A DNA stretch of 64,000 bases from NCBI GenBank assembly GCA_963595735.1, contig CAVBJJ010000007.1, forward strand, positions 15,460 through 79,459, in the 5' to 3' direction. Positions 19,049-27,279 of this stretch are shown one piece after another; the stretch's first letter is position 1, and every line of letters begins with the position of its first letter. Made by a program: the position numbers and the translations under genes. A model generated the notes under the pieces. That model worked only from the letters and a program-made list of their open reading frames with translations. It did not search any database and was not told where the DNA came from. This DNA is from CALWOS01 sp963595735 (lineage in GTDB: Bacteria; Bacillota; Clostridia; Oscillospirales; Oscillospiraceae).

Positions 19049-19468
19049 ATGCAGTGGTCTACGGACGATATTTCTCGCATCGAAGGAAAATTTGACAGTT
19101 TCTGCAAAACAGTTCTGCGGAATTTTGCGAGAGATTGGTACAGAGCAAAACGCCGACATCATGCAACCGAACTTCTATTTTCAGAACTGTCTGACGGTCA
19201 ATTATTCGAGCCGATATATAACGATTCGATTAGTCCTGTTGAGCAATATTTGTTCGATGATTTAGAACAGCCAATCAGCATTAACAATGATGCGTTGGCA
19301 CAAGCGCTACACACACTGTCCAAACGCAAACGGCAAATCGTTCTGCTTTCCTATTTTTGCGGTTGGACTGACTAGCAAATCGGAGAGCGATTTCATGTTG
19401 TGAGAAGTACAATACAGGCAGCCAGAACTAAAGCACTGAAAGAAATGAGGAAATTACTTGAAAAATAA
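19049..19468 (+). pseudogene. Sigma-70-like factor of a Tn916/Tn1549-type element, interrupted by TAG
   Basis: The ATG at 19049 follows GGAGGGGAGGTG. The product starts MQWSTDDISRIEGKFDSFC and contains a sigma region 4-like segment, ALHTLSKRKRQIVLLSYF. At 19373-19375 a TAG interrupts the frame right after GWTD. The same frame then continues with the expected helix-turn-helix, QIGERFHVVRSTIQAARTKA, to a TAA at 19466. Without readthrough the recognition helix is lost. A single C-to-T or G-to-T change would explain it. The gene overlaps the HTH_16 gene downstream, the usual order in these elements, where the pair controls excision and transfer genes. Confidence 0.8.
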
Positions 19469-19712
19469 GCAAAAACATAACCGGGCGGTCATTCGCCGTG
19501 TACCGTTGGACACCATCGTAAAGGCAAAAAGCGGCGATCATACGGCGCTTGAAAAAATCTTGCGGCACTATCAGGGATATATGCTGAAACTCAGTCAGTT
19601 TGAATTATACGATGCTAGTGGCACAGTCTATACCTGTCTTGACGAGGAACTCTACCAAGAACTTCAGTTCAAGTTGGTAACGGCCATTCTTGATCGCTTT
19701 GAGCTGCGATAA
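19458..19712 (+). CDS. HTH_16 conjugative-transposon regulatory protein
   Basis: 84 residues, starting at TTG 19458 inside the last codons of the sigma-like gene. The core (VPLDTIVKAKSGDHTALEKI, then YMLKLSQ and LDEELYQELQFKL) is typical of the small helix-turn-helix protein next to the sigma-like gene in Tn916/Tn1549-type elements, where it helps control xis/int or transfer. The basic N-terminus and acidic C-terminal helix are as in the family. It appears intact, unlike its neighbour. Confidence 0.75.
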   Translation: MKNKQKHNRAVIRRVPLDTIVKAKSGDHTALEKILRHYQGYMLKLSQFELYDASGTVYTCLDEELYQELQFKLVTAILDRFELR

Positions 19713-20028
19713 GCAGCCTTGCCAATCCTTCACAGAGGATAACATTTGTTGTCCTCTGTGAAAGGCTGGTAAGGGCTATTTTCGGTCTGCCCGCCTTTGC
19801 ACCTTGAAAACCGAATGAGCGTCCGTATTAGATACTGCACAGGGGAAGCAGGCCACGACCTCCAGAGAGGAGGTTTCGGAGCGAGCGTGCCAATGTGCCG
19901 AATACGATGTCCTGTCACAACAGGCAGTCCATCAGGAACAGGATACGGGTACAAACGCCGACAATAGAATAAATGGTGGAGCCGCTGTGCAGGCACGGCG
20001 GCTCCGCTTGATTGATAGGAGTATCAAT
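19713..20028 (+). promoter_or_regulatory. Conserved-type noncoding region upstream of xis, with two hairpins
   Basis: No gene is seen in these 316 bases. A long hairpin (ttcacagagga 19729-19739 / tcctctgtgaa 19752-19762) follows the HTH_16 gene. A second (ggagccgctgtgc 19978-19990 / gcacggcggctcc 19993-20005) lies just before xis. Such structured leaders before xis are usual in Tn916-family elements and probably act as terminator or regulatory RNA. Confidence 0.5.
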
Positions 20029-20286
20029 ATGTCATTATCAGAACAACACCAGCGAAATAACGAACTGGCAAAAGAGGTCATAGAGTGCCGGGATATTCTA
20101 TACTCTGTGCCGGAAGCGGCAAAGCTGCTTCATGTAAACAAAAACATGGTCTATGACCTGATCCGCTGCGGCTATCTCCGCTCTATCAAGCTGGGAAGCC
20201 GTAAAGTCAGCCGCAAGGCTCTGTTGGATTTCGTGGAGCAATTTGAGGGACAGACCGTGGAACTGCCGGGTGTGCGGTCAGAGTAA
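20029..20286 (+). CDS. xis: Excisionase (Xis)-like helix-turn-helix protein
   Basis: 85 residues from ATG 20029, with AGGAGT upstream. A MerR/AlpA-type winged helix is clear: SVPEAAKLLHVNKNMVYDLI, then GYLRSIKLGSRKVSRKALLDF. Xis proteins bend DNA at element ends and steer the integrase toward excision. In Tn916/Tn1549 elements the integrase follows directly. Here an Rpn-type nuclease follows instead and no integrase is present, so the element is probably not self-excising. Confidence 0.8.
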   Translation: MSLSEQHQRNNELAKEVIECRDILYSVPEAAKLLHVNKNMVYDLIRCGYLRSIKLGSRKVSRKALLDFVEQFEGQTVELPGVRSE

Positions 20287-20358
20287 AAAGTTCAAAAAAC
20301 ACAGCTTGAACCATTGGTATTTCCATGTTATATTATAAATGAGATAGGATGTGAAATA

Positions 20359-21156
20359 ATGTCCGATTTAGATTTTGAGCGCAAGCACGCAGAGGATTTA
20401 CAGCGTTTACGCGGTCTGCGTCTGCTGGACGATGACTTTATGAACAAGGTGTTTGAGGACAAAGCCTGTGCCGAGTTCCTGCTCCAAATTATTTTGCAGC
20501 GCACCGATCTGCGCGTACAGCGCGTACACGGCCAACACGATATTAAGAATTTGCAGGGACGCTCCGTGCGGCTGGATATTCTGGCTGTCGATGAGGCAGA
20601 CCGCGTTTACAATATCGAGGTTCAGCGCAGCGATAAAGGCGCTGGTGTCAAGCGTGCCCGGTATAACAGCAGTCTGATCGACGCCAATGTGACCGAACCC
20701 GGTGATGAATATGAGAAGCTGAACGAAACCTATGTCATCTTCATCACAGAGCATGATGTACTGGGCGGCGGTTATCCGATCTACCACATTGACCGGACGA
20801 TCAAGGAAACCGGCGCATTGTTTGGGGACGAATCGCATATCCTGTATGTGAACGCCCAGATCAAGGACGATACGGCGCTCGGGCAGCTGATGCACGACTT
20901 TTCCTGCACCAGCGCCGAAGAGATGCACTATCAAATTCTGGCGGACAGAGTTCGCTATTTCAAAGAAGATACGGAAGGAGTTGCGACTATGTGCAAGGCT
21001 ATGGAAGATATGAGAAATGAAGCTGCAAAAGAAAAATCCATTGAAATTGCCCTTCGGATGTTGAAGGCGGGCAAATATGCCTATGAAGATATTGCTGATA
21101 TTTTGCAAATGACCGTTGATGAAGTTAAGGCTCTGGACGAGAGCAAGCCCGCCTAA
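20359..21156 (+). CDS. Rpn/PD-(D/E)XK family nuclease (putative transposase)
   Basis: 265 residues from ATG 20359. The start of the protein (DDDFMNKVFEDKACAEFLLQ) and the nuclease core, RLDILAVDEADRVYNIEVQ, are typical: Asp in LDI, then the ExQ pair after the turn. The C-terminal third is helical, with a repeat-like segment GKYAYEDIADILQMTVDEVK that resembles the tail of the family. Rpn proteins are DNA endonucleases that promote recA-independent recombination, and the family is annotated as PD-(D/E)XK transposase. A 3' part of this gene is repeated at 21944-22267. Confidence 0.85.
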   Translation: MSDLDFERKHAEDLQRLRGLRLLDDDFMNKVFEDKACAEFLLQIILQRTDLRVQRVHGQHDIKNLQGRSVRLDILAVDEADRVYNIEVQRSDKGAGVKRARYNSSLIDANVTEPGDEYEKLNETYVIFITEHDVLGGGYPIYHIDRTIKETGALFGDESHILYVNAQIKDDTALGQLMHDFSCTSAEEMHYQILADRVRYFKEDTEGVATMCKAMEDMRNEAAKEKSIEIALRMLKAGKYAYEDIADILQMTVDEVKALDESKPA

Positions 21157-21209
21157 TGTGATTTTTTGCGAACTGCTCCCGCACCCTCTATAATTTCCGC
21201 AGGAGGTGC

Positions 21210-21515
21210 ATGAGCATGAAAGCAATGAATGAGCAGACCAGTGCTGCGGTAGAAGAAGTCCGCCAGACCAACTGTGAGTTTCTGACGGTTCAGCAAGTGG
21301 CGAAGATTTTGAAGGTCAACAAGAATACGGTGTATGACCTTATCAGCGCCAAACTGCTGCGGGCGGTAAAGCTGGGCAGTACCAAAGTAGCGACCATCGC
21401 CGTGGAGGACTTTATCCGCGAGATGGATGCCGGACTCATCGAGTATGACACGGTAACGAAGAAAGCCACGCGGCACCGCGCCAAAGCAAAATCAGCAGCA
21501 GGTCAGAATAAGTAA
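21210..21515 (+). CDS. Second excisionase-like HTH protein
   Basis: 101 residues with AGGAGG close upstream; the start may be ATG 21210 or 21216. The domain is LTVQQVAKILKVNKNTVYDL followed by KLLRAVKLGSTKVATIAVEDF, the same MerR/AlpA-like fold as the xis gene 1.2 kb upstream. The C-terminal tail is basic (TRHRAKAKSAAGQNK). It probably belongs to another mobile element or is a paralogue kept after element stacking. No recombinase gene follows it. Confidence 0.7.
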   Translation: MSMKAMNEQTSAAVEEVRQTNCEFLTVQQVAKILKVNKNTVYDLISAKLLRAVKLGSTKVATIAVEDFIREMDAGLIEYDTVTKKATRHRAKAKSAAGQNK

Positions 21516-21943
21516 GCATTTCGCTTATAGAACCTGACTCGGTACTGGATTTGCAGAGTGTGTTTTTTGTGGGCAAAGCGTGGGCAAAAAACTTTTCGAT
21601 TACAATAAAGGACTTATATAGCTTGGTAATTACGCTGAGGTACGCCCGTCACTGGACGAGGCCCGACACGGCAAGGCTTTCGAGGGCCTGTTGAACAGAT
21701 ACTTCGGGAAGTAATTTAAGCGAATATCATAAGCTTTTGGGGCTGTCTCACTAGGAGGCAGCCCCTTTTTGAGAAATCATATTCGGTACGAGGGGTTTCG
21801 ACTTGTTCCTGATTATAATACCTGCTATAATGAGAATAGTTTATATAACAGAACGAAAAAAGTTGGGAATAAGAAGTCGTGTTCTTATGAGTGTTTTTCA
21901 TTGCTACTTGTAAGTACTTGAAAGTCGATTTTTAAGAGTTCTA
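21516..21943. other. AT-rich junction with a possible gene fragment and a terminator
   Basis: No complete gene. At 21,622-21,714 a short open frame ends in ARHGKAFEGLLNRYFGK and a TAA; it may be the 3' end of a gene displaced by insertion, but I cannot name it. The stretch gtgggcaaagcgtgggcaaa (21,569-21,588) contains a small direct repeat. Base composition drops toward AT from 21,720 to 21,943, as at an element border. Confidence 0.35.
21736..21770 (+). terminator. Rho-independent terminator
   Basis: The stem ggggctg (21739-21745) / cagcccc (21759-21765) is followed by five T. Confidence 0.8.
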
Positions 21944-22267
21944 TATGTAAACGCCCAGATCAAGGACGATACGGCTTTGGGGCAGCTGATGCACGACTTT
22001 TCCTGCACCAGCGCCGAAGAGATGCACTATCAAATTCTGGCGGACAGAGTTCGCTATTTCAAAGAAGATACGGAAGGAGTTGCGACTATGTGCAAGGCTA
22101 TGGAAGATATGAGAAATGAAGCAGCGCGTGAAGCTGATAAAGCCAGAATGGTCAAGATTGCGCGGCGTATGTTGAACTCCGGCAAATATACCTATGAAGA
22201 TATTGCCGACGCGCTGGAAATCAGTGTGGATGAGGTCAAGGCTCTGACTGAGAACAAGCCTGCCTGA
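21944..22267 (+). pseudogene. 5'-truncated duplicate of the Rpn-type nuclease gene
   Basis: Bases 21944-22122 repeat 20845-21023 at an offset of 1099 with only a few mismatches (for example gctttg for gcgctc). The frame then diverges but still encodes the same kind of tail, GKYTYEDIADALEISVDEVK. The nuclease core is absent. ATG-initiated translation inside the fragment could give at most a short helical protein. It is a remnant of a second copy, and the 179-bp direct repeat could recombine and delete the genes between. Confidence 0.8.
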
Positions 22268-22320
22268 CTGCCAAGAAAGTGCGATGAATGGAGCGTACTT
22301 TCCGTGCAAGAGGTGGTAAC

Positions 22321-22617
22321 ATGATTGCGGAGAGAATCAAGTGTTTGCGGGAGCGCAAGGGGCTGACGCAGGCGGAGCTGGCCAAGCAGCTGGGCATTAC
22401 CCGCTCCAGCGTCAATGCGTGGGAGATGGGGATCTCGGTGCCGTCTACCCAGTATGTGGTGGAGCTTGCCCATCTTTTCCGGGGCTCGACAGACTATATT
22501 TTAGGCGTGGACAGTTCTGCCAGCGTCAGCATTGCTGGATTAACGGAAAAGGATATCCAGGTGGTGCATTCGCTGGTACATCATCTGAAATCCAAGAACG
22601 CGGGGGACGAGGAATAA
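22321..22617 (+). CDS. XRE-family transcriptional regulator
   Basis: 98 residues from ATG 22321 after an AGAGGTGG ribosome site. The N-terminal Cro/C1 helix-turn-helix is clear (RERKGLTQAELAKQLGITRS, then VNAWEMGISVPS and HLFRGSTDYILG). The C-terminal 30 residues (LTEKDIQVVHSLVHHLKSK) form a short helix for dimerisation. It stands alone before a strong bidirectional terminator. Its target is unknown. It may be the last gene of the mobile region or the first chromosomal one. Confidence 0.85.
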   Translation: MIAERIKCLRERKGLTQAELAKQLGITRSSVNAWEMGISVPSTQYVVELAHLFRGSTDYILGVDSSASVSIAGLTEKDIQVVHSLVHHLKSKNAGDEE

Positions 22618-22633
22618 GACCCCAAAACAGAAC

Positions 22634-22684
22634 ACAGCACAACGCCCGGTCGCGCGGCCGGGCGTTGTGCTGTTTGATTTTCTT
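22634..22684. terminator. Bidirectional terminator between convergent genes
   Basis: A perfect 16-bp stem (22634-22649 / 22658-22673, core caacgcccgg / ccgggcgttg). T-rich sequence follows on the plus side and A-rich sequence precedes it, serving the convergent XRE and anti-sigma genes. Confidence 0.85.
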
Positions 22685-22689
22685 TGAGA

Positions 22690-23712
22690 TCAGGAAAGCG
22701 GGTAATTGGTATCGTTGATGGTGATGGACTGGACATTCTCCAGGTCAAAGGCCTGGGCTAGCACATACACCCCGGTGTCATACCGATCGGCTTTCCCGCT
22801 GTCAAAGCCCAGGGAATACAGGCTGTGGTCGATATCGGCGTTTTCCTCCAGCACAAGATACTCTGTGCCGTCCTTCATCTGGACGCGGATCGTGTTCACA
22901 TCATCCACGACGCAGCGCAGCGCAGCGGAGCGGATGCGCAGACCGATCTGGGACAGGGTCACATCGCCGTCCGCACTCCGGAGCATGGGGCTTTGCTGGA
23001 ATTCCGGCAGATCGACCGACAGAAGGGACTTTGCAGTGTCCTGCCCATCGGCGCGATGGGTCGTTCCGCCCGGATCCAGGGCTTCCAGTCGCAGCGGATC
23101 GCCCATTTGATAATCCGAGGAGACGGCAAAGGCACCCTCCAGATAGTAGTTGTTTTCGGTGGAGCGGGCGGTATCCAGATAGAATTTGCTGCCGCAGAAG
23201 CCGCTGTCGCCATACATGACCGCAAAGTCCAGCTGACCCTCCTCCACAACAGAGCAGGCGGACAGGGTGGACCAGGTGATGTCCGGCTTGTTCTGGTAAT
23301 CGTCGATCAGCTCCAGCAGCGCAAAGGGCTTTACGCCGTTCTGCTTTTTGTTCTCCAGATGCAGGCTGACGACGCCTGTGCCCGCGCTTTCGTCAAACAG
23401 CACGGAGTCCACAGTCAGGCGGTAATCCGCCGTCTCGTCGGACAGCTTGGCTGGATCAGCGGTCTGCACATAGCCTGAGAGCTCGGCGTCGCCGCCGTTG
23501 GGAAACAGCAGGGGGAACCAGCCCTGTCCGTTGGCGGCAAAGGCGGTACCGCCGATGCACAGGGTGGCGGCCAATCCGGCGCAGACCGCGCGCTTGAGGG
23601 GAAAGCGGTGGCGAGCGGGCTGCTGCGCCTTTTCGGGCAGGCTGTCCAGCGCGGCGCGGACGCTGCGGTCAAAAGTTTCGGTCATATCGGGAAAATCCTT
23701 GTGCTGCATCAT
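22690..23712 (-). CDS. Membrane anti-sigma factor (DUF4179-like)
   Basis: About 340 residues. The likely start is ATG 23712, which overlaps the sigma stop as ATGA and has AAAGGAG about 10 nt upstream; GTG 23721 is also in frame but too close to it. The short N-terminal cytoplasmic segment (FDRSVRAALDSLPE) would bind the sigma factor. One membrane helix (AVCAGLAATLCIGGTAFAA) leads to a large extracytoplasmic domain rich in beta strands, as in DUF4179 proteins linked to ECF sigma factors. Gene order and coupling support the anti-sigma role. The signal sensed is unknown. Confidence 0.75.
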   Translation of the reverse strand: MMQHKDFPDMTETFDRSVRAALDSLPEKAQQPARHRFPLKRAVCAGLAATLCIGGTAFAANGQGWFPLLFPNGGDAELSGYVQTADPAKLSDETADYRLTVDSVLFDESAGTGVVSLHLENKKQNGVKPFALLELIDDYQNKPDITWSTLSACSVVEEGQLDFAVMYGDSGFCGSKFYLDTARSTENNYYLEGAFAVSSDYQMGDPLRLEALDPGGTTHRADGQDTAKSLLSVDLPEFQQSPMLRSADGDVTLSQIGLRIRSAALRCVVDDVNTIRVQMKDGTEYLVLEENADIDHSLYSLGFDSGKADRYDTGVYVLAQAFDLENVQSITINDTNYPLS

Positions 23713-24188
23713 GCAAAACACACTCCTTTCAAATCCTCTCGCAAATGTTCCCGGGCGCTGCGCAGCCGGGTCTTGACGGTACCCTCCGGTACGCCGAGCA
23801 TGGCGGCGATCTCGCGGGTTTTGAAGCCCTCCAAATAGTACAGCACCACAGGCAGGCGCAGCTTTTCCTCCAGCGCGGTGATGGCGTCATACAGCTCGCT
23901 GTGATCGACTGCCGCCGGGGCGGGGATGGCCTCCGCCAGCGCGGAATCATAGGGGGCAAGACGCTGCTGCCGCCGCAGGAGCGTGGTGCATTCGTTGATC
24001 AGAATGCGCACCAGCCAGGTTTTGAAAAAACGGGGGCTGCGTAGGGTGTCCAACTGCTCCCAGGCGCGCAGAATGGCCTGCTGTGCCGCGTCCGCACAGT
24101 CGTATTCGCTGCGCAGCATGGTCTTGGCCACGCGGTACAGTGTCGGCTCGGCGGCCAGCACCGCTGCGGTAAATTGTTCTTTATCCAT
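23709..24188 (-). CDS. ECF RNA polymerase sigma factor
   Basis: 159 residues. Region 2 is seen as YDCADAAQQAILRAWEQLDT with RFFKTWLVRILINEC. Region 4 is LPVVLYYLEGFKTREIAAML followed by GVPEGTVKTRLRSAREHLRE, the recognition helix. The size fits group IV sigma factors such as SigV/SigW. It is translationally coupled to the membrane anti-sigma gene downstream. A GGAAAACC-N16-CGTCTA promoter about 80 bp upstream fits autoregulation. It probably responds to envelope stress. Confidence 0.9.
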   Translation of the reverse strand: MDKEQFTAAVLAAEPTLYRVAKTMLRSEYDCADAAQQAILRAWEQLDTLRSPRFFKTWLVRILINECTTLLRRQQRLAPYDSALAEAIPAPAAVDHSELYDAITALEEKLRLPVVLYYLEGFKTREIAAMLGVPEGTVKTRLRSAREHLREDLKGVCFA

Positions 24189-24268
24189 GAGCGGCTGTTC
24201 TCCTTTCCGAAAGCGTCCGGACGAGGGCGGCAGCGCCGGGGGGGCAGCTTGCCGCGGCTTTCGTATAT

Positions 24269-24298
24269 TAGACGCGCCGGCGGGGGAAATGGTTTTCC
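24269..24298 (-). promoter_or_regulatory. Candidate ECF-type autoregulated promoter of the sigma gene
   Basis: On the minus strand GGAAAACC (24298-24291) is followed after 16 bp by CGTCTA (24274-24269). ECF promoters often have an AAC-containing -35 and a CGTC -10 with 16-17 bp between them. Confidence 0.55.
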
Positions 24299-24377
24299 AA
24301 ACGGGAAAATTTTTGGCATATCCGCCGGCGCGGGGCTTTGGTTTAATGTTTGTTTAAGATCGACTTGCGCTTTGTGG

Positions 24378-24383
24378 TATAAT
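24378..24383 (+). promoter_or_regulatory. -10 box of the two-component operon
   Basis: A perfect TATAAT lies 30 bp before the kinase ATG. The -35 is weak (TTTAAG about 19 bp upstream). Confidence 0.5.
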
Positions 24384-24412
24384 GAAAAGGATTACAATGG
24401 GAGGTGGAAGCG

Positions 24413-25582
24413 ATGACCCTCAAAAAACGGCTGGCGCGCTCCAATGTTGCCATGCTTGTGGTTCCCCTTGTGGTGGCGGCGGGCTTGCTGCTGCTTGGCA
24501 TGGCCATTGCCCTGGTACTGCTGGAGCGGGTGTATCTTCCCCAGATCGGCATTTCGCTGCGGGATCTGCACCAGACCGGGGAGCTGATTGAAAGCCTGCT
24601 TCCGGGTGCCCGGCGGTTGCTGTATATCTACGCCGGGGCGGTGGTGGCGGCGCTGCTGCTGACCATTGTCTGGACAAATTTGTACTTGACACGCAGCCTG
24701 TTCCGGCACATCTCCCGGCCGCTGGATATTTTGACGGCGGGGGTCGCCCGGATCCGGGACGGCGATCTGGACACGCCCATTGCCTACCCGGAGCAGGATG
24801 AGTTTCGCCCCGCCTGCGACGCCGTGGACGAGATGGCGGCAAGGCTGCGGGACTCGCTGGAGCAGCAGCAGCGGGAGCGGCAGAAAAAACAGGAGCTGAT
24901 CGCGGGGATGTCCCACGATCTGAAAAGCCCGCTGACCTCTATCCGCGCCTATACGGAGGCGCTGCTGGAGGGCGTTGCCCGGGACGAGGCGGCAAAGCGG
25001 CGGTATTTGCAGACCATTCACGCCAAGGAGCTGGAGATCGAGGCCATGGTGGAGCGCCTGTTTGCCTTTGCCAAGCTGGATGTCAGCGCCTACCCGGTGC
25101 AGGCGGAAAGCCTGCCGCTGGCGGAGACGATGGAGGAGCTGGCCGGCGCCTGGGACGCGGAGGGGCTGGAGATCCGGCTGGAGATCCCCCGGCAGCTGCG
25201 GGTGTGGGCAGACCGGGAGCTGCTGTACCGCATTGCGGCCAATCTGCTGGGAAACAGCCGCAAATACGGCGGGCGGGAGACGGTGCGTGTCTGCATCTCC
25301 GCCCGGCAGGACGGAGAAATGGCAGTCCTTTCCTTTGCCGATGATGGCATTGGCGTTCCGGCGGAGCAGCTGCCCCGGCTTTTTGATGTGTTTTACCGGG
25401 GCGACGCCGCCCGCACCGCGCCGGGAGAGGGCAGCGGTCTGGGGCTTGCCGTGGTGAAAAAAGCGGTGGAGGCCATGCACGGCAGCGTTTGGGCGCGGCA
25501 CAGCGCGGCAGAGGGGCTGGAGATCTGCTTTACCCTGCCCATGACAAAGGAGGAGCACAATGGCGAAAATACTGATCATTGA
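24413..25582 (+). CDS. Membrane sensor histidine kinase
   Basis: About 389 residues from ATG 24413 (GGGAGG upstream; GTG 24404 is less likely). There are two membrane helices (about 10-35 and 65-90) around a short extracellular loop. A HAMP-like linker starts FRHISRPLDILTAGVARIRD. The His box is GMSHDLKSPLTSIRAYTEAL. The ATPase domain shows NLLGNSRKY (N box), FADDGIGVP (G1) and GEGSGLGLAVV (G2). The gene overlaps its response regulator by 23 nt. The short sensor loop suggests sensing in the membrane or of a partner protein. It is divergent from the ECF sigma gene. Confidence 0.9.
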   Translation: MTLKKRLARSNVAMLVVPLVVAAGLLLLGMAIALVLLERVYLPQIGISLRDLHQTGELIESLLPGARRLLYIYAGAVVAALLLTIVWTNLYLTRSLFRHISRPLDILTAGVARIRDGDLDTPIAYPEQDEFRPACDAVDEMAARLRDSLEQQQRERQKKQELIAGMSHDLKSPLTSIRAYTEALLEGVARDEAAKRRYLQTIHAKELEIEAMVERLFAFAKLDVSAYPVQAESLPLAETMEELAGAWDAEGLEIRLEIPRQLRVWADRELLYRIAANLLGNSRKYGGRETVRVCISARQDGEMAVLSFADDGIGVPAEQLPRLFDVFYRGDAARTAPGEGSGLGLAVVKKAVEAMHGSVWARHSAAEGLEICFTLPMTKEEHNGENTDH

Positions 25583-26255
25583 AGACGACGCGGACATTGC
25601 CGCCATTGAGCGGGACTATCTGGAGTTGAGCGGCTACGAGGTGCGGCACTGTGCCGACGGCACCCAGGGGCTTGCCGTGGCGCTGCAGGAGGACTATGAC
25701 CTGCTGCTGCTGGATCTGATGCTGCCGGGAACGGACGGCTTTGCCATCTGCCGGGCGGTGCGGGAAAAACGGGATATTCCCATTCTCATGGTCACGGCGC
25801 TGGGCAAGGATGTGGACAAAATTCGCGGCCTGGGCTTCGGTGCGGACGATTACATCGAAAAGCCCTTTTCCCCCAGCGTGCTGGTGGCGCGGGTCAAGGC
25901 GCATCTTGCCCAGTACCGGCGGCTCAAGCCCGCGCCGGAGGCAAAGCCCCGGCAGCTGACGGTGGGCGCACTGACGGCGGATCCGGAGCAGCGGCGCATT
26001 TTCAAAAACGGCGTGGAGCTGCCGCTGAAAAACAAGGAATACGAATTGCTGCTGTTTCTCATGCGGCACCCGGAGCAGGTGTTCAGCCGGGAGGATCTTT
26101 ACGAAATGATCTGGGGGCTGGAGTCTATGGGAGATAATATCACGGTGGCGGTACACATCAACCGCCTGCGGGAAAAAATGGAGGACGACCCCGCCCATCC
26201 CCAGCTGCTGCAAACGGTCTGGGGCGTGGGGTATCGTCTGCGCAAAGGGGAGTGA
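25560..26255 (+). CDS. OmpR-family response regulator
   Basis: 231 residues; RBS AAAGGAGG inside the kinase 3' end. The receiver domain has the acidic pair in IIEDDADIAA, the phospho-acceptor Asp in LLLLDLMLPG and Lys in YIEKPFSPSV. The C-terminal winged helix includes LPLKNKEYELLLFLMRHPEQ and GDNITVAVHINRLREKME. It is partner of the kinase just upstream. Possible targets are itself and the neighbouring transporter 6 bp downstream. Confidence 0.92.
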   Translation: MAKILIIEDDADIAAIERDYLELSGYEVRHCADGTQGLAVALQEDYDLLLLDLMLPGTDGFAICRAVREKRDIPILMVTALGKDVDKIRGLGFGADDYIEKPFSPSVLVARVKAHLAQYRRLKPAPEAKPRQLTVGALTADPEQRRIFKNGVELPLKNKEYELLLFLMRHPEQVFSREDLYEMIWGLESMGDNITVAVHINRLREKMEDDPAHPQLLQTVWGVGYRLRKGE

Positions 26256-26261
26256 GGGTAT

Positions 26262-27119
26262 ATGTGGATCCTGTTTGCCTTTGGCTCGGCGCTGTTTGCC
26301 GGCCTGACGGCGATTTTGGCAAAATGCGGCATCCGGAAAACGGATTCCACCGTGGCCACCGCGATCCGGACGATCGTGGTGCTGGCCTTTTCCTGGCTGA
26401 TGGTGTTTGTGGTCGGCTCCCAGGGGACGATCACGGCGATCAGCGGCAAAAGCCTGCTGTTTCTGGTGCTTTCCGGCCTGGCCACCGGCGGCAGCTGGCT
26501 GTGCTACTTCAAGGCGCTGCAGCTGGGGGATGTCAACAAGGTCGTACCCATCGACAAATCCAGCACCGTACTTACGATTTTGCTGGCGGCGATTTTCTTG
26601 CAGGAGGGCGTGAGCCTGGGCAAGGGCATCGGCGTGGTTTTGATCGCCGTGGGTACCTTTTTGATGATCGAGAAAAAGAAAAGCAGCGGCGAGACCAAAA
26701 GCCGAAGCTGGCTCTGGTACGCCCTTGGTTCGGCGGTGTTTGCCAGCCTGACCGCCATTTTGGGCAAGGTGGGCATTTCCGGGGTGGAGTCCAACCTGGG
26801 AACGGCCGTGCGCACCGGCGTGGTGCTGGTGATGTCCTGGGTGATGGTTTTTGTCACAGGCAAAAAAAGCGCCTGCCGGGGCATTCCCAAAAACGAGCTG
26901 GGTTTTATCTGCCTTTCCGGCCTGGCCACCGGCGGCAGCTGGCTGTGCTACTATAAGGCGCTCCAGGAGGGCCCGGCCAGCGTGGTGGTACCCATCGACA
27001 AGCTGAGCATTCTGGTAACGGTGATCTTCTCCTTTGTGGTGTTCCACGAAAGATTGACAAAAAAATCCGCTCTGGGACTTGTCGGGATCGTGGTCGGCAC
27101 GCTGCTGATGCTGGTGTAA
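26262..27119 (+). CDS. EamA-family (DMT) transporter
   Basis: 285 residues with about ten membrane helices in two similar EamA halves. Each half contains a near-identical segment, LSGLATGGSWLCYFKALQ and LSGLATGGSWLCYYKALQ, followed by a VVPIDK motif, showing the internal duplication of the family. It begins 6 bp after the response regulator, so it is probably cotranscribed. Substrate is not predictable; relatives export amino acids or other small metabolites. Confidence 0.88.
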   Translation: MWILFAFGSALFAGLTAILAKCGIRKTDSTVATAIRTIVVLAFSWLMVFVVGSQGTITAISGKSLLFLVLSGLATGGSWLCYFKALQLGDVNKVVPIDKSSTVLTILLAAIFLQEGVSLGKGIGVVLIAVGTFLMIEKKKSSGETKSRSWLWYALGSAVFASLTAILGKVGISGVESNLGTAVRTGVVLVMSWVMVFVTGKKSACRGIPKNELGFICLSGLATGGSWLCYYKALQEGPASVVVPIDKLSILVTVIFSFVVFHERLTKKSALGLVGIVVGTLLMLV

Positions 27120-27162
27120 GCGCTGGCTGTTTTTGGGCTTACACCAGAGGGTGCAGGTTTTT
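27111..27162 (+). terminator. Terminator overlapping the transporter stop
   Basis: A perfect 11-bp inverted repeat (ctggtgtaagc 27111-27121 / gcttacaccag 27137-27147) with a T-run 9 bp later. Confidence 0.5.
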
Positions 27163-27210
27163 TATCAGGCTGTTTAAGTTCTGTTTAACAAATGTTTATA
27201 CCGGGTTATA

Positions 27211-27257
27211 GGAACGCCTTTACAATGCAATTGTACGGAAAAAGGCGTTCCCTTTTT
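27211..27257 (+). terminator. Hairpin terminator or attenuator upstream of the membrane protein gene
   Basis: ggaacgcctt (27211-27220) pairs with aaggcgttcc (27242-27251), followed by CTTTTT. It lies 30 bp ahead of the next start codon, so it may be an attenuator in that gene's leader. Confidence 0.6.
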
Positions 27258-27279
27258 GTGTGAAAACGGAGGTGTTACC

